Positions 12,801-27,800 of a stretch of 64,000 nucleotides of DNA are shown here, in pieces. This stretch comes from Helopsaltes ochotensis (taxonomy: Eukaryota > Chordata > Aves > Passeriformes > Locustellidae). Location of the stretch: positions 102,460 through 166,459 of the forward strand of contig VXBM01000674.1 of assembly GCA_013400155.1 (NCBI GenBank), given 5' to 3'. Under the pieces are notes generated by a model. The model was given only the letters and a program-made list of their open reading frames with translations, made no database searches and was not told the origin of the DNA. Every line of letters starts with the position of its first letter. Positions within the stretch are counted from its first letter, which is position 1. Position numbers and translations under genes: made by a program.

Positions 12801-15800
12801 TGCAGTTAACTCTACCTTATTAGAATCCTGGATAATCTTTACAGTCTCTGACCCAAATTTTTCTCCATAAAGTTTAAGAAGTCTGAAGGAGATCTCCGAG
12901 AGGCCTGTCAGTTTGGGTTCCTTATAGACATATTCCTTCCCATCTTCTTCCTCAAAGAATGTCTGGCATTAATCACAAAAAAAAAAAAAAAAAAGAAAGA
13001 AAGAAAAAAAAAAGCAGTGAGCAGTGAGGAATAGCTGTCTTTCTTCATTTGGAAAACTTTTGTCTTGGATTTGCTGCCTGTAAAGCAAGCTTCTACTAAC
13101 ATTTCAGAAAGCCAAAAACGTTTGGAAGGCTATGGCTCACAAAGTTTCACTGAACTTTGCCTGTTTAATAGGTTCCTTCAAAAATGGTCTAAAAGAAAAA
13201 AAAAGAAATCTTCAACCAACACAAACACAACACATCATTGCTTGAGTACGACCAGTGAGAAATCTAAACTATGTGGAAGATGGTTTGGCCAGTATTTGAC
13301 CTTTTGGAAGGTTGGAAAGAGACAGGCAGGAGAAAAAAACCCACAAAAACAAGGGACAGAGAAGGAGCAGAAAGATACATAAATGGAGGAAGCCCTGACA
13401 GCAGTGCCATAGGAACAGTCTGAAATGAAGGAATTTGTGTAAGCTGCAAGAGTCTTTAGGCAATAAAAAAAGGAACGTATTTCCTGTGCTTTAATTCCTC
13501 TTGTATTCAGGGAAGTGGGATTTGGTGTATTTACTGGAAATAGAGACCAAAACACATCAAAGGCTGTGCTTGCATCACCAGTCTTACCCCTAATGGAAAC
13601 AGCATGGGAACTTCATGGTTTGGTGAGCTGTTCCAGTTAGAACTTGTGACATTAGGATATCTGTGTGTAGCTGGAATATAAAGCCAAAAAAGCTTTAAAG
13701 TGCAAAACTGGATCAAGTACTGGTTGTCAGGATGCTACAAAACTTAATTTTAAGGGCTGATCCAGCTTTTTCTAGCTTCTGGAAAACTAAGCTAGCAGTT
13801 GTTTCCTTTTATCTGTTGCTAAACGTACTTACTTTTTACATATCTAAAGTTACAGAGAAGATGATAGTAAATACAAAACGCATGTTCGCTGCAGCAGAAG
13901 ACACTGCTCTGATATGTTGTGACAGTGACATTCAAACGTGCAAGCCCACAATGGTTTCAGAGGTATTCATCATCTTTTTTAAGAGAAGGAGTAAAGAAAG
14001 GCAAGGCCAATATAATTTACATGGTGTTTTCTAAAGATGGGTCCTGCACCTACCCCTTGGTTATGAGTTCACAAGCAGAAGCAGGTTGTTCAGGGACAGA
14101 AAGGTGAGGGTATCACACTTTATTAACTGCTATAAGTGGAGAAAAAAAAACAAACCACAATTGCTTTTAAGCTCAGAAGACTTCATTAGCTATGATAAGA
14201 TCATGCTGCTTCCTGGGACTCTGAGCCCCGTATCTTATGCAGGTTTCCAGCTGCCTCAGCCAACAAAAGTACTTTCTGTCTCTACACGTGTGTAATCAAC
14301 ACTGATAGATATTTTGCCTCCAGCTTCTCTCATAACCTTTTACTCTGGTAACACCCATAAGGGAGCAGCATTTTTCTGTATAAATAAATGTTTGTTACTA
14401 CTACTGTTATATACTGTTATAGTTATATACTATACACACTAAATTGTGTCTATGTAACCTACAATAACTATAATTACAAAAAAACCCTCAGCCTTTTCTG
14501 AACCCACTAACTGCATTTCCTAACTGCTGAGCTGTTTTATGAAAAGCCTACCAGCACAATCATAAACTTTATAATAAATCAAGTGCTCCTGGAGACAGAT
14601 ACAAACCCTCTCCCCCAATGTGCAATTCCAAAACACTCGCGTAGACATGCTGGTGGCTGTACCAGAGGAGCTTTTCAACTCCAGGTCTGACAGAGCAGCA
14701 GCTTTTGAGGCCAGGATGCCTGGTGAGGGGTAGCTGGCAAGCCAGTGTATATACTTACTTGTCCATAAAAGGCCACTCTGAAAAAGGTTCCAAGAAGCCT
14801 CTTCCTTGAGTGCATTACTTCCAGTATCTTAGCATATGCTCCATGGAGTGTTCTGTACAGCTGGGTGAGTTTCTGTGAATCAGATTTTGACATTATGATG
14901 AAAGCAGGATTTTCCAGGCAGGACATTCTAGCTAACACCAGAAGCTACTGAGATACCTGAACACAATCCTCTGGAGAATCGAAACCTCAATTTCTAAAGA
15001 GGTTGAACTCATGCAGTCTTGTTTGAAAACCCTGGTTTGAAGTACCTGCCTAGTGTCAGGTCTGCAGGGTCCCACAGACTGCAGCAACACCTTGGCCCCT
15101 GGAGATAAGGCCGAGTGCACTGCCTACGTGTTTCCTGACTGAGCCTTCACACACACAGAGCAGCTGGCAATATTTTACCCAGGAAGTATTTTTTTCAATT
15201 ATAAACAGCCTTACAATGAAAAAAAATAGATTGAGGTAAGGCTTCCCCCCCCAGCTTCAGTTATGTGGCTGGATATTCCATCATGGCAGAGGTAGGGAAA
15301 GAGGACCAGCATTAAAATGAAGCACAGGTCACAGCACGTGCTGGGAAGGAGCAAGGCTGGGAACAGCTTCCTTCCTTCCTCTCCACTTGCCACTGAATTG
15401 CCCACAGATCTAGTCCTTTCTTTGAACTGTTCTCATTCTGTTTTTAACCCTTAAAAACCTCAGGTCTCAAAAAGAATCTAGCTTTGATGAGCATATGGAA
15501 TGACAACAGTTTTATTTTACAGGACGGAAGGTGGTAATTATTAGACATGAGTCATCCCTATTGTTACCTTTTATAATCACCTTTCATATCATTGCTCTCA
15601 TTAATTTATTTAATAACCAACAATGAAGCAGTGTGTGCTTTACCGATACCAATTCAGTAACTCCTAACTTCAAAAATAAAAAAGTCCCCTGGTATTTTTT
15701 TCTTAGCAGTCTAGAAAATTACCTGTTCTATGCAAACTAGTTCAAAATACCCACCTCAAATTCACGCCGCTTTTCATAAATAGGAATGATCAGTTTGGAA

Positions 15801-18800
15801 ACTTCAGAAATTGTTTCATAACGCTCTGCTTTCCACAGGCCATCTATACACTGCTCCAGCAGCTCCACCAGGACCTCCTATGAGAGCACCCAAATGGGTG
15901 GAGTTACTAACGCTCCAACACAGAAGATAAAACCATTTTAACTTCAGATACTTTTATTAGATCCCAGAACAAGTAATTGCAGTTACATAAGTTTAAACCC
16001 TGTATATTCCTGGCCTTTCTAAAGGCATTCTAAATTTTGGCGATGGGGAAGGGGAAGAAGAAGAAAAAGGACAAGTTACTTTAAAAAAATTCATTAATTC
16101 TTCATAAATCATTAGCATAATAGCCAGCAAGTATATCCTGGTTATTTAGTTACTTCTCCAGGAAAATGCAGAAACTCTGGGAGAGTATGGACACGACAGC
16201 ACTGGAGATCAGAAGTGTGTGACTAAGAAACACGTCCAAGGTACAAACAGTGGGCTGTGAGGTCAAGGATCCTCAAGCCTTGATGAATGGGCAGCTGGGC
16301 TGCAGGGCGGCCTCGCTCAGCCGCGTGGCCAAACCAAGGCAGCTGCACAGGGATGGTGCAGAAGCACTTGTGAGACTTTATGACTCATGGGTGGATCTAC
16401 CCACTTCCCCAATGCCTTGCTATGGTTCTGGATTGTTCTGCAACCATGGTGTCCTGCAGCACAGCCCTAACTCCCTAAGGGGACCCTAAGATGATCTCTA
16501 CTTTGCAGAGCTTCACTTCATTCTGTCCCTCCTTGGAAATACCACACCCAGCTGTGCTGCCCTGTGCTGCAAACACCAGCATTTACCTGACTCAGCAGGA
16601 AAAGGTTGTGGTGCAGCTTTTTCAGTCTCAGTGCTAGAAATGCCTTTCACAGGAACCAAGAACTTACATCAGTTTTACCTGTCTGAATCATACACAGAAA
16701 ATTCTTCAGAGCAGATTTCTCTTGGGAAATCAGAGCGAAACAATCTTGTTTACAGACACCAGTGCACAACTGAAGTTTGTTAGAGCTCCTCACATGAACG
16801 AAGTCTAAAACGGAATTCTAACCAGATACCAAATATCCTGTATCTACAGTACAGGCCCTCACCTCACTGTAATGTACATCCATCATCCCACCATCCTCTT
16901 TCATTGCACCTTCTTCATCAATGTTGGGAGTGATTTTCCTGAAGGCAGTGCATCCACTGGGAAACAGCTCTGCAGCAGACAAAAGCAAATGGATTAGTGA
17001 AATTATCTCAAATGTGTCATGCTGCTGTAGTTTAACCTGAGTTGGTGAATTGATATCACTTAACTCTCTCACGGCTCCACTCAACCCTGGTGGCATGGGG
17101 AGGAGAATCAGGGAAAAGAAGTAAAACACATGGGTTGAGATAAGAACACTTTAATAATTAAAACAAAGTAAATTAAGGTAATTATAATCATAATAGAGAA
17201 AGAGATATAAACCTTAAGAAAATCAAGTGATGCACAACACAGTTGCTCACCACCTACTGACCAATGCCAAAACCATGCCCAGACCAGCCCCCTTTCCAGG
17301 TAACTCCCCCAGTTAATACACTGGAGATGACATTCTGAGATGTGAAATATCCCTTTAGCCAGTTCAGGTCAGCTGCCCCAGCTATTCTCCTTCCCAGGTT
17401 TTTGTGCAGTTCCTCACTGGCACAGAATGAGACACTGAAGAAGTCCTTGACTTAGAGTAAGCACTACCAAGAAACAATCAAACCAGCTGTATATTGTCAA
17501 CATAACTCTCACACTGAATCCAAAACAGAGTACTAGCTACCAAGGAAGAAAAGTAACTCTATCCCTATCCAGCTATTGCTGGAGCTGGGTAGCAGACAGC
17601 ACTGTACACTCCTAGCAAGGCAGCCCAGTTGGGTGCCCCGAAACTTTGGGTAGTTCAGCCTTTACTGAACCACTCCAGCCTCTGTATACGTAAAGACTAC
17701 CAGTGACAGAAATAACTCAACCTTCAAACTTCATTTAATATTCCTTTTACTTGTTCCTCTTCCCTTTTAGGAGTTCTCCTTTACCAATCCTTGTGGTAAG
17801 CAGCCTTTGTGTACAAATAGAACATTGCGAACTTTCAATACCCCCTTCTCCGCAGCCATGTGAAATGTGCATATATATCACAAGAACAAGTCCTGATTTT
17901 TCCCACTTTGCCAAGACAAAGTACAGAATTTGGAGGGACTCCAAGTCTCCTGAGCAGGGCACTGAAGAACTTTCCAGCCAAGGCAGTGCATGTAATCAGC
18001 TTTTATGCAGCCTTAACTTGCTGAAATGTTAAAGGTCCACTTCAACAATTACTCCCTTAGATGGAAATAAGAAATAGGGTCAATATATCAACTGTGGAAC
18101 AGGTATTTAAAAGAAAACCTGCAGTGTCGTGTAACTTGAGAACACACAGCTCTGTCCTTCCTTCCTGTTTTGCACTAAGCCACAAAACTCTCCTTTTTTT
18201 CTGATTGTTCTTTACATTTGTATATGGTTAGGTTACAGTCTCATTTCTTGCCTGAATTTTGACTGCTTTATTCTACAGTTTTTTCTAGTGCTTATAGTAA
18301 TAATTCTGATGATCATATTGAGTCAGTTTTTAACATGGTCTTCCCCTGTGACCACATTTCTAAATGTAAAATACAAGTGAACATTTAAACCAAGACATGA
18401 TGTGTCAGTTCTTATTTCACTCAGCACCATGCTAGCATGGCTAAGTAAATAGATATGAACAACAGTTATTTCTTTAAAAATACTTACCATCTTCCAGCTT
18501 TATACACTGCAGTAACTTTTTTCCCTTTTAGCTTGTTTATAAAATAATAATTTACTGAATTGAGAGAGCCTTGTCCTTAAAAAGATTCTGACACGCCCAA
18601 ACCCACCATCATCTTCCTTCCCGTGTCTCCCAAACAGCAGGCACTTACTCTTCCTGTGCAGGAACTCTGCAACGAGGGCTGCTACATGAACATAACACAT
18701 GGCTGCCTGCAAAGCACAAAGGGAAATTATCAAAACGCGATCTGTAAATCTGTCCTGTTGTGCACCACATTTTTAATTGCGGTAATTACCTCTGAGAAGT

Positions 18801-21800
18801 CTCCATTCTTCACATGTATCTTGGCCATGCTGTCCAGCCACGTCTTCCGGAGCTCTGGGGTACTTGCGTAAGACTTGGCCAAACTGTACTGGAGATCTAC
18901 CAACATTTCTGGGTCCTTTTCATGTTCTTTCATTTGAGCAGTAGCCATGAGCACTGTGCGGATTCTCTTTGTCAAATCTTTGACTTCGGAAGGAAAAGCC
19001 GTTGCCTGACACAAAACAAATTGAATTAGAAGCTAATACGGAAAAGACAGGCTTTGCCAAGGAATGATCCCTTCAGCCAACACTCCACTTATCTGAAAGC
19101 ACTGATAACACAGTAGGTAACGCTGATCAACTCTTCCTTACTGAACTCACACTGCACACAGTGTACAGTGTCTCATCTGCACTCAGAGACATTTCAGTCA
19201 TGACATGCACAGGGCCAATCCCTCCAGGTCATGCCCAGGATGCCAGGCTGGCTGTTCCCGTGCTACAATGAGGCTGCCACTTTGGCATCCTGAGGAGCTG
19301 GTGCGAGAGCAACTCAGGAGTGCTCCATGCCTGCAAATGTCTCTGGATGAGACTACAAACCACGGCTCCAGTATTTCTTCATGTCATTCAACATCTGGCT
19401 TGTTAGGCTCTGATGTGGTCTCTCTTCAACTTCCAAAGCACTGAAGGCATTTGTAGAGCTTCCCACCACAAGAATGTAGTAGAGAAGCACATGCTTTATA
19501 TGATCCCCTCCTCAGAACAAGGCCAACACTGAGTTAGAGCAAGGCTTGTCTAGCCAAGTTTTACAATCTTCTAAAACAGAAAACCCACCTCCTTTCTAGG
19601 CCCTGCTCCAGGGCTGCACAGTGCTCCAGGGAAATACTTTTTTCTTAAGCAAAACTGGAATTGCCCTTGCTGCAACTGGCATACACTGCCTCTTGTCCTG
19701 TACTCCCTACTCTGAAAAGAGTATAACTATATCTCTATAAACTGCCTTCTCTGGAAAGCAGCAGGTAGGTTCCCCCTCAGCTCTCTCCCCTCCATGATGA
19801 GCCTGGTTTATGCTCCCTCTTCTCAGATTCCTGTTCCCCAGCTGCCGCTGTGTCTGTGCACAGCACTCTCTCCTGTGTTGAAATCTCTCTTGTACTCTTG
19901 CACTTACACAAATACATAAGCTTGATATAATGATCATCTTGTCATGTAAATTACAAGTAAAGTATAGCTCAATGAAACCCTTACCAACATCTGTGTGCTG
20001 AGGTTTTTGCCAGGTATATCCTACCTATAATTTTGTTAGATCACAATCAAACACTTAAAGGAAGTTCCCATTAAGCTTTTAGGTCATAGGATAATAACTG
20101 TGGAACTGTAAAAACGCTTCCCATGTCCCCTATCCTGCCTTGGCAGGTACTCTGTGTGAGATGGAGCATGCTGCAATTGCTCAATGGGTTGGGTACAAAC
20201 CACTATTCTAGCACAATGATAGGCAATTATTTTGCAAAGAAATACAACCATTAATCTCCACATAAGAGGTTTTTTTTTACCTGACACTCAGTTGAATAAA
20301 ACTAAATCCTGCTAATTGTTACCTTCAGGCACCAGACCCTCCCTTGTCATTTCCCTCAAAGCTGGGAGTTTCCCGGAAAGCTCTTTGGACAACCTTGTAA
20401 GAAGAATACTGCAAAGCACAACCTGAGCTGCTAGGCCCCCTCCCCTTGGAGTGAGGCCTCATGCTTGGAGCATGACCTGCCTGAGCAGCTGGTCCTATTG
20501 CTGCTGGCATAACACTTGTTTACTGAGCAAATGCAGCCCACTATAACCCTATAAACCACAGTTCCAGTCATTAGCCCAACCTTTAAACACAGTTTCCTGG
20601 AGACTGTCCCCAGCCTTGCATAAATGGCTGATAGCACATGATGGGATGTGACATCTCCAACTCACCTTCATAGGCCTATCACTGTTTGCAAAGTTGTTAA
20701 TGATGAGCAAGGAGTCCTGAAATCTGGTCCCACCGCTGAGGGCCACATCTGCAATTAACTGGCTCACTGCAATTATTATCTGTGGGACAAAGTAGAGGCT
20801 TTATTTAAAAAAAGCCCTAATGAAAGGGTTTTATTGAGGTCACAGTCAATAAAATGCTCACAAGAAAACATCACATCTTTTCCATCACGTTAGCAGTGTG
20901 ACTCAGCCCTCACATCTCCCAAGGACAGACACTCCTCAGAGGACCAAACTGCTTTGCAGAACTAGCAATCCAACTATTATAATATGAATCCCTGTTTGGA
21001 CATTAGCTGCCTTCTTCTGTGATTCTTTACAACCCAGAGGGTATTCATCTGTCCCCCTAGGTATCTACATTTGCTTCAAAAACTACCAATGCCAAAAAAG
21101 CAGCTCCAAGGAAATCCCTTCTCCTGCCTCAAGGGCAGATGTCCTTTCCACTCCACCCCAGCCAGCCCCTGGCAGAGAGATGTGTCTGGTGTCTGACTCT
21201 AAAACTCAACAGCTTGGAGCACTTGACGGCAATTATTTTACCTAAAAGTGCCGGGACCAGTAACAGGAAACAGGAATTAGGCAAAGCCTGGAAAGCAGGA
21301 GGATTTTAGTCCATATGGCAATGGTAGGATCCTCTGCAGGTATGAGGTCACTGAGCTCTATTGCTGTATCTATTCACTAAATCTGAGGTGTCCCACTCTC
21401 TAGCTTTTCTCCAGCCACTGACCTGAAGATGCGTTCTCAGAAATGTTTTCCTTTTGGTGAACTCAAAATTATTTCTCATCAGGAGGTACAGAAGAGCAGA
21501 GGCTTCATTCCTTGTGGAGGACACCTTGGAAGTGCAACACTTCAGGATCTCATAGCAGAGGGCAGCACACAAGTTCACCCTTCCCTTGAAAAACGCTGAG
21601 GGAAACTTCACAAGAGACATGGAAACATTAGAAAATACACCACTAAATGGCATAGGGTTCAGATGGGCAGGGCAACAAACTAAGCTCCAGCCTGGACAGC
21701 CTGAGCAAAACTTCTGCCAGAATTCTGAGCCTGAAAGTATTTGTGGGAATGAATTTGGGGCTATTTTTAACCACATTTTCTTGAGCAATGTCAACTTTGT

Positions 21801-24800
21801 TGTCATGCTTCTTGGGGATGTGATTGCTTATGTGCATCTAATTCCTTCCCTGACAGCATCTGGGTTTACTGGCAAATTTTCACCTAATTGGACTGACAGA
21901 ATTATGTTCTTACAAAAGCCATAATCATAAGCAGTGGGGCAGAGAGGAGAGGTCCCATGGACATTCCCACCATAAGCTGCTATCTGGAACGTCAGAAAAT
22001 CCATTGGAGCCCAAACAGGAATCCATACTCACTGGGAAATGTGACCAATGCTCACACATCTGCTTCTACATGATTCCCCAAAAATATCTAAAATCATGCC
22101 TGCATGCCCTGAGGAATGCAAATAAGAGACTGGCTTGTTCCCTCAGAGCCTCAGTGACCTGCCCTGCCTCCCCAGACAGGGCCACCCAGGGAGCAGCAGG
22201 ACCATGCCAAACCATGGTGCAAGCTCACTTGGTCACAGCAGGGCTCAGGGACCTGCAGCAGGGAGAAGGGGAACACCAGCACCCTGGTGGTCTGTCTGTC
22301 CCCTCACCAAACCCTTAAGCACAGCCATCAGGGCAAGCTCACCCCTGCCTGGAAAGGGACACCTGCAGCAGAGCCCTGCCCCAGCGGGCAGCAGCCTCCT
22401 GGGGATGCCAGGCTGTGTCCATCTGGCTGTGGACACAAGAGGTGGCTGGCGGGGAGGTGACACCACACTCGGCCTCCTTCCACCCCGGCCACAGCAGGCT
22501 GAGCACGGGGAAGCAGAACAAGGAAGGGCTTTGCGCTGGCACGCAGCCGCTTCCGCAGCCACCACGGGGACCTGCTAGGAGGGGAGATCCAACACCTCCC
22601 GAGGGGGTGGAGGCTGTTTGGGCATCGCACAGTAGCACTCAGCTCCTTCTGCAGCAGCTGGCAACGAGGCCCGAAGAGTTTCCTGGCACAAAGAGGCAAC
22701 ACAGGCAACCATGGTTTTACCTATTCAGAGGAAAGTTTGGGGATGTGATTTGTGCTCAGTTTGTTCGAGACCCCATGGTCCTCATGGGCATGGTCCATTA
22801 GCCACTTTTATCTGCCCCACTACCTTCTGCCCATGGAGATGACAGTAAATAGTGTCAGTCAGAGGCTGAAGCTATCATTCTGGCCCTCTACTCCTTGCAT
22901 TAAGTATGTATGTTCAGGAAAACTTGTAGGTACTGCTGTGGCTATCACCGTGACATGCTGTTGACAGGGTCACAAAACAGGGATCTAACACTTGTGGCTA
23001 GCAAGATATTGGGATTGTACCAAGAAACCAGAATTAGGACACAAAATACTGTTTGTTCACTGCCTTTCAACAAAAATTATCTTCAAAAAACAAAATGGGA
23101 GAAAGAAAGAAAGAAAGAGCAAGACAGGACTGTGGTCAGCACTGGGCTTGGCCCAGTAAAAGTGAAGAGGTTTTCCAGACATTTCCAACCCACTGCTAGG
23201 GACAAAACCCTTGCCACAGGAATCTGCAGCCCTGAGCACTCCCCTCCACACCACACCAGCTGTGGAGGAAAACCCCGTGCCCTTTTCACAGGGAACTTGT
23301 GTCCCTTTCTGGAGACCAAGCCCAAGAAGATGCAATGGCTCCTGGTGCCAGGTTCAGGGAAGCAGGTCCATGGCTGCTGGAGATCTGACCAGGTGCTGCG
23401 TGTGGCTCTCCAGCTGGCCCAGAACACACTCTGGGGAGAGCATGAGACAGCCCTTGTGGTGACGACTGTGCACACTGCAGGAGCCCATTTCTGATCCAGC
23501 CCCAGTACAACGGACCAGAGCAGGGGACAACCCAGGGGCCAGCTCCCAGAGGGCCCTCAAAGGGACAGGGCAGCCATGGGGACAGTAGAATGCATGTCTG
23601 ATTTGGTCTTTAATGCATACCCCTCCTCTATGCATGTCTTCCTTTATAACTTTTAATTTAAAGACCATTCCTAAGCATGCATATAGTGATGCTCTGAAAA
23701 GACAGATTCAGGTCTTAAGAAAACCTAGAATGTGAAACAAGAACAATCTAGCTTTTGTTGGTTCTTATCAGCCACTAAAACAGAAACAGCTTTCTTGCCA
23801 AATTCCCAGAACACACACATCCAACCAAAACCAAAGATACCAGCAATTACAGAAGATTTTTGTTCTTTGCTCTCTTGCAACAATTTTTAAAGTCTTTTGC
23901 CTATCAAGTATTTGGATTTAGTGCAGAAGAAAAAAATTTGGGATGCAGAATACATCTCAGGATTTTTTCCCTCCAGCAACCGTTTGCTGTGACCACAAAT
24001 AAGAGGGAGATTCTCTTCATTATAATTATAGCTACAGAAGGCCACAAAAATGAGAAATTTTCTATTCTAGCTATGACAAAGGTACAATTCCCTTTTGCTT
24101 TTCTTGAAGTTACAAAGTAGAGCAGAGCTAGTAGTATTTGAAAAAAACTTGCAGGAAAACATTTCATCCCTTGACTTGTCATGAAATGCAGTGACCGCCT
24201 GCCGCAGCCACCACAGCCACTTTAGGCCTTAAAAGAACCCTTGAGAGGACTAAAAGGAAGTTTGGGACTCGTGCGGTTATGGAGTTGGCAAAGAAAACAC
24301 TTCCTCCTTATAGATACCATCTGCTGGGCTCATATCTTGCTTTTACAGAAGCCACATATGTCCTGTCATAGGGGAAATGTGAGAAAACTGAAATCAATAA
24401 TTTTTATCTTTAAAGATCCATGATGTAAAATTCAGCGTGGATTTAGGCAGGCATAAATCCAAGAAAACAATCCCACTGCCCACCCTTGCAGGAGCCAAGC
24501 ATGAAGCCTCCTTGCTGCCATTGGTGTTTTGGAAAGCATGTGTGGAACCCCTGAAGGGCTCCAGGCTTTGAAGGCTGACAAAGAGATCAAATTAAGCAGG
24601 TGTGCAGGTTTGGCTTCAGATTTATTAAAAAACAAAAACACAGAAAATATGCCAGGAAGGCAAGGAATGTCTGTTATTTGCTATAGGCACAAACCAAGTA
24701 TTTCTGGCTGAACAAACTTTTGGCTAGCAAGGGGGAGAGTGGGGCGTGTGCAGATCTGCAACAGGATGGATCTCAAGGCTAAGCAGATCACAGGCAAGCA

Positions 24801-27800
24801 GAAAACTCAAAAGAAAGGCAGAGCAATAAACATGGACTGAACCCTGCAGAAAAACGGAGTGATTCCCGCCCCTGCCAGTTGCCAGTCTAGCAGGCTTTGA
24901 GAAGCCCCACGGAAAAACACCTTGTAGGAGACCACGCTGACTATAGCAGACAGGGAGCCAGCAAGACCTTTGCATTTCTGTTTCTCATGTCTTTTGCCTA
25001 GCACAAGCCAAAATCCTGCCCCAGACTTACACCAACTATTAGTTTTGCTGTAAGGTTACAGCAAAATGTACAAAGCACAGACTTATTCCATCTTTGAAAA
25101 ACAGTTTAGCAGTCTCTTCTTCTAACCAGACTTTGCTCAGCAGCTAGTGCAAAAGCTCCTTTGGAAGGAGCTCTTCACTGCTTACCACTTAGATACTGTG
25201 CCCTGCCTGGCTGCAATCTGCCACATGGATTTTCCTTGTTAATGAACAGTTGTGATCAAGGGATTTGAGATGTTTTAATTAATTTTGTATTTCTGATAAT
25301 TGCGCAGCTTGGGAGGAATGGTTTTCGCATGCACATCGGGTCTTGAAAATGTCCTCATGAGCAGTGGCAGGTTTTGACAAGCACAGAGGACAATGTCAGC
25401 CAACAGCATCAGTCACTGCTCTTTTGTGGTCAGCTGTGGTTTTGTCAGTGGATGAGCTCAGGGCATTAAACAGCCTTGCTACCTACCAGCGCTCAGAGAG
25501 CACAGAAGAAGGTTCAGCAAGAGTATCAAATCTCCCAGACAGTGGGTGAGGAGTTGCTTGTCAGTGCATGCATTATTCAAACAATAGAACTGTGAGCAGC
25601 ACTGGCAGTTTGGGGGAAATATTCCAGCACCAGCTGTTGGTCCAACAGACACTAATTTTTGTAACCAAGGCAAGTGAGGGAATTCCTCATGATTTCTCCT
25701 TTCGCTTCCTGATGTCCAACGAATAATAAATAACTAGAGAACTTAACCTGGGCTGTTTTTTTTTAATCAGTGAAGTTGCTTTCTAAAACACATCTCCAAA
25801 ATATGGTTTAACAGGAGTTTAACCATGCTGGCCTCTGCCATACTCATAAGCTCTCCCCTTGTCATGTATTACCTACCTTGCTAATGAAAGCTCTCAGAGA
25901 GGCAAACACATGCTTAAGGGCTGCTTCTGACTGCCCATTTTTGAGAAAAGCCAGATGAATATCAAAAACCTTCTTCATAAGTGGATTGTGGCCATCGTTG
26001 CTTAAAAGCTGGGTCTGGAAAGCAACAGGAGAATTTATTTTGCAGAAATGTTGTGCCTGAAGCTCGAAATGACAGAGATAATTTTGCGTAATTAATCACA
26101 GTAATTCTTAAACCAGATAAGCAACAGGGGCCCTCAGTAAAAATATAACCAATAAAATGTGACAATCACTAAAAAATTACAGTTGTTAGCAGAGGCTATT
26201 TTTTATCAGAGAAAAAACCTAAAATATTTTATCATTTTTGCATCACTAATTCCAAAACCTAAGTCAGTATTCTGTACAACTTTCACTGGTTGCCTAGTTA
26301 TTTTAAATAAAACATGCTCTTAGCAATGTAACTATCCATTCCTTTTTATTTGTCTTGAAAATTGTTTTGTTTGCAGCCCAAAAGAGAGAGAGGGAAGAAA
26401 AGCAAAAAACATCCATTTTTTCACTGGATGGATTCGTAGCTGTAGTTAGTCATTTTACTTCCCTTGTTTCCTGCAGAGTTTTGCCAGTTTGCACCTTGTC
26501 AAGATATGGTAAAATGCAATTACTTGGGGGTTACTGATAGTTTGGCGTCAGACCAGGTGAGCTGTGCCTGCTGCAATGCCCATAGGGCTGTGCAGGAAGT
26601 TTGGGCATGACACAGGAATGGGGATATCCTGTATTGATAGGAAATCAACAGCCCCCATCTCACTGCCAGCCCTTGGGCTGGCTCAGATTTTGACACCTTG
26701 CACAGATCTTGTGGTAAGTTCAAGATTTGGACTTTTACACTGAGCTCATTTCCTGTGGCAGTGGAACAGCACCAGCGCAGTTGCTGCAGCACAAGGCCCA
26801 CCCGTGTGTGGTGTGACCATAAAAGCGAAGCTGAAGCCCACGAAAGGGGAAGGGAATCCAGTCTATCCTGTGGTTTGAAAATCACATTGTTTTGTGGTTC
26901 AGCAATATTCCAGAAGAGGCAGCTGAGAAAGTCAAGTAAGTTTTTAAGTGTTGCACTGAAATCCTTTTGCTGTTACCAAAGTTCTAAGGAGTAATTTAAC
27001 ATCTGCACCAGGATGACTTTTGGCTCTGCAATGGCAGCAGAAGCTATGAACGCCCTTCTCTTCATCTCTGTCTAAGAAGGAAATATTCATTGTGCTTGCT
27101 CTGAAATCCAGAGCTATTCTTGTGACATTGTGCAAGAGCCTTGTTGCTACATGCAGGATTTCTCTGACTATACCTCAGGAAGAGCATTTCTGAAACAGTA
27201 TTTTTCTGGAACCCTGCCATCCTAGGGTTCTCCTCTCCACAAAGGTCTTGGTTTCTGTAGATGGCAATGACTGCAAAAGCCTGCATCCCAATATGGAAGA
27301 GAAGACTTCTACCTGTCACTCTGGTCCTGTCTGCACTGGTAACCACAGCTGGAGTGCCTCAGCCCAAGAGATACTAATGTAAAGTGATTCTAAGAAATCT
27401 GGGCCTTACTTCTAGGTAATTTAGGGTACAAAAGAGTGACTGTTCTAAAAATGTTGGACATAGATTTCCCTTTCCTCTAGTCCCTCCTTTCTATACAATA
27501 TACATTTCCTCTTATTCTATTTTTGTAATACCTACAGTCATGGTATAACATCCATGTGATTTTCTCTGGCCTTGTGTAAGGGTATTACTCTGAGATCCTG
27601 TTAAACACTCAGTGTTTCGGAAAACAAACAAGCTTTATGATTAATAAACTAAACAAGTAAATTATTTGCTTTTGTAAAGCCTTCTATATTCTTCCACCCC
27701 AGGAGAACAGGTCACCAAAATCCACACACATATAAAAACAAAGCACACTTTTCTACAATGTTTTTGATTTCAGTGCTAACCTTGAAACTCTGAGTGAAAA

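Noticed and set aside
16818..17129. 103-codon minus-strand frame spanning exon 41 and the LTR
   Set aside because: A chimera of LTR end, intron and exon. Only 16863-16969 is supported as coding.
21595..21605. Alternative acceptor TTTCCCTCAG inside exon 37
   Set aside because: Would remove 10 nt and break the frame. Protein continuity supports the upstream acceptor.
22135..22578. 147-codon plus-strand frame in the large intron
   Set aside because: No recognisable protein, GC-rich composition explains the openness, and the opposite strand is equally open.
23057..23668. Several overlapping frames of 90-194 codons on both strands
   Set aside because: Same GC-rich intron patch, no homology, mutually overlapping.
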